64,000 nt of DNA, taken from Stenopsyche tienmushanensis. Its lineage: Eukaryota > Arthropoda > Insecta > Trichoptera > Stenopsychidae. The stretch lies in contig WACJ01000456.1 of the NCBI GenBank assembly GCA_008973525.1, positions 1 through 64,000 of the forward strand, in the 5' to 3' direction. A program made the translations under genes and the position numbers. Of the stretch, positions 63,119-64,000 are shown piece by piece (positions within the stretch are counted from its first letter, which is position 1; the number at the start of each line of letters is the position of its first letter). A model generated the notes under the pieces. The model saw nothing but the letters and a program-made list of their open reading frames with translations, ran no database searches and was not told the origin of the DNA.

Positions 63119-64000
63119 CTAAGTTTGGAGGAGTGCTTCGAGCATTGTGGCGTTTGCGCCTATGCACTCGACGAATTGCTCCGCATTTCCGGAGTTTTTG
63201 TAGATGCCCGCAATGGCTATGGCGTGGCGGATGAGAGCGTTTTGTCGTTCACTCTGGGCGGAGAGCTGCTCCGATTGGCGCATGATTTTCGCGTACGAGG
63301 TGTGCGATGATTGTTCACGACGGGTGTCTCCTTGATGTCTTTGATCGCGATCGCGATTGTTTGTTGAGACACGGCGCGATGGCGCGTTGGGCGCGGTAGA
63401 GGATTCGCGGCGCGTATTTATTAAATGTGAGAGCGCGTTGGGGGCTCTCGGGGGCCTTTGCTCTCTGAGGCGGTGTGAGTCCACCGGGGGACTTTTTGTG
63501 GATGGGAGGGATGGGAAGTGTGCCTCCGCATCGACGTCGAAGTCCGCGTTCGTGTTGGGTGGGCTTCGCTGGCGGTGTTTTTTGCCACCGCGTTTACGCC
63601 TTCTCTTCTCGGGGTATGCCGGGCACTTTGTGTAATTCGCGGTGTGGTCCGCTCCGCAATTTGCGCAAGTAGGCGCGAAGGTGCCGTTTTTGTCGATATT
63701 GCAGTCTTTTGCTGCGTGTTCTCCCGCGCATTTGACGCAGCGCTGGGGAGCTCGACAGTGGATGGAGGAGTGGCCGAATTGTTGGCAACGGTGGCATTGT
63801 CCCACTCTGTTGCTCCGATAAGGTTTTATCGTGACCGAGAACATGCCGACTTTTTTGAGGTCGTATATATCCGTGCCATTAGGGTCTTTCCGGACTTGGA
63901 TTAACATTTTGTTTGTCGGAGTGCGCTCCGGGCCGAAATGCATTCTCGTGACCGCGTAGATAGGGAGTGTTTTCTCCAAGAAAGCCGCGATCTGTTCCGC
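63119..64000 (-). CDS. Family-F ORF1 (gag), C-terminal part (element F); runs off the window
   Basis: The frame is open to the window edge. It covers FLEKTLPIYAVTRMHFGPER, IQVRKDPNGTDIYDLKKVGM, three zinc knuckles (CHRCQQFGHSSIHC, CVKCAGEHAAKDC, CANCGADHTANYTKC) and an Arg/Ser/Pro-rich tail ending LEALLQT. It is nearly identical to F'' but has Tyr where F'' has the amber codon and a few short indels in the tail. The N-terminal part lies beyond 64000. Together with ORF2 this is the best preserved family-F copy. Confidence 0.88.
   Translation of the reverse strand, partial: AEQIAAFLEKTLPIYAVTRMHFGPERTPTNKMLIQVRKDPNGTDIYDLKKVGMFSVTIKPYRSNRVGQCHRCQQFGHSSIHCRAPQRCVKCAGEHAAKDCNIDKNGTFAPTCANCGADHTANYTKCPAYPEKRRRKRGGKKHRQRSPPNTNADFDVDAEAHFPSLPSTKSPPVDSHRLREQRPPRAPNALSHLINTRRESSTAPNAPSRRVSTNNRDRDQRHQGDTRREQSSHTSYAKIMRQSEQLSAQSERQNALIRHAIAIAGIYKNSGNAEQFVECIGANATMLEALLQT

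Overview
The window looks like insect nuclear DNA. It carries a replication-dependent histone H1 gene (14086-14760, + strand) with a canonical histone 3' stem-loop, and a broken histone H4 gene at its left edge. Nearly everything else recognisable is transposon sequence: jockey-clade non-LTR retrotransposons, mariner, pogo/Tigger/Jerky and hAT relics. I cannot assign an insect order from the sequence.

Left part, 1-16000 (histone locus): a histone H4 reading frame (249 to 1, - strand) is followed by a near-perfect head-to-tail duplication of a 6.05-kb unit (420-6499 and 6500-12522). Each unit holds one jockey-like element on the - strand (ORF1 gag with three zinc knuckles; ORF2 endonuclease plus reverse transcriptase), an A-rich tandem 3' UTR, a long poly(A) tail and an upstream block with a TATA box and (AAT)n. 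Histone H1 follows, flanked by a 242-bp direct repeat.

Middle part, 16000-35500: AT-rich, gene-poor DNA with fossils. These are a Jerky/Tigger fragment (16563-17300), a five-copy 295/330-bp satellite (19145-20665), two mariner fragments, two pogo elements (one with intact TA-flanked terminal repeats, 28728-30010), a short hAT element with a perfect 8-bp target duplication (31398-32007), and two decayed non-LTR RT fragments. No convincing host protein gene is visible here.

Right part, 35500-64000: at least seven jockey-like elements or fragments, every one on the - strand, packed head-to-tail with little or no spacer. I label them C, D, G, F', F'', H, E and F. E and F have essentially full-length ORF2. 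D is decayed. C, H and F''/G have lost internal parts but keep both ends. D, H and E share a 260-bp 3' module ending in a terminal hairpin whose stem shows one compensatory change, preceded by 4-5 repeats of a GAC-(T-rich)-GTC block. The same kind of block, in a longer form, builds the 3' UTRs of the left-hand elements.

ORF1 proteins would bind element RNA and ORF2 would nick and prime on target DNA. H keeps gag but lacks most of ORF2, so it could only move using enzymes from relatives such as E. The one-way, spacer-free array resembles a Drosophila telomere-type retrotransposon array or a one-strand piRNA cluster; the sequence alone does not decide between these and ordinary nested insertion in heterochromatin.
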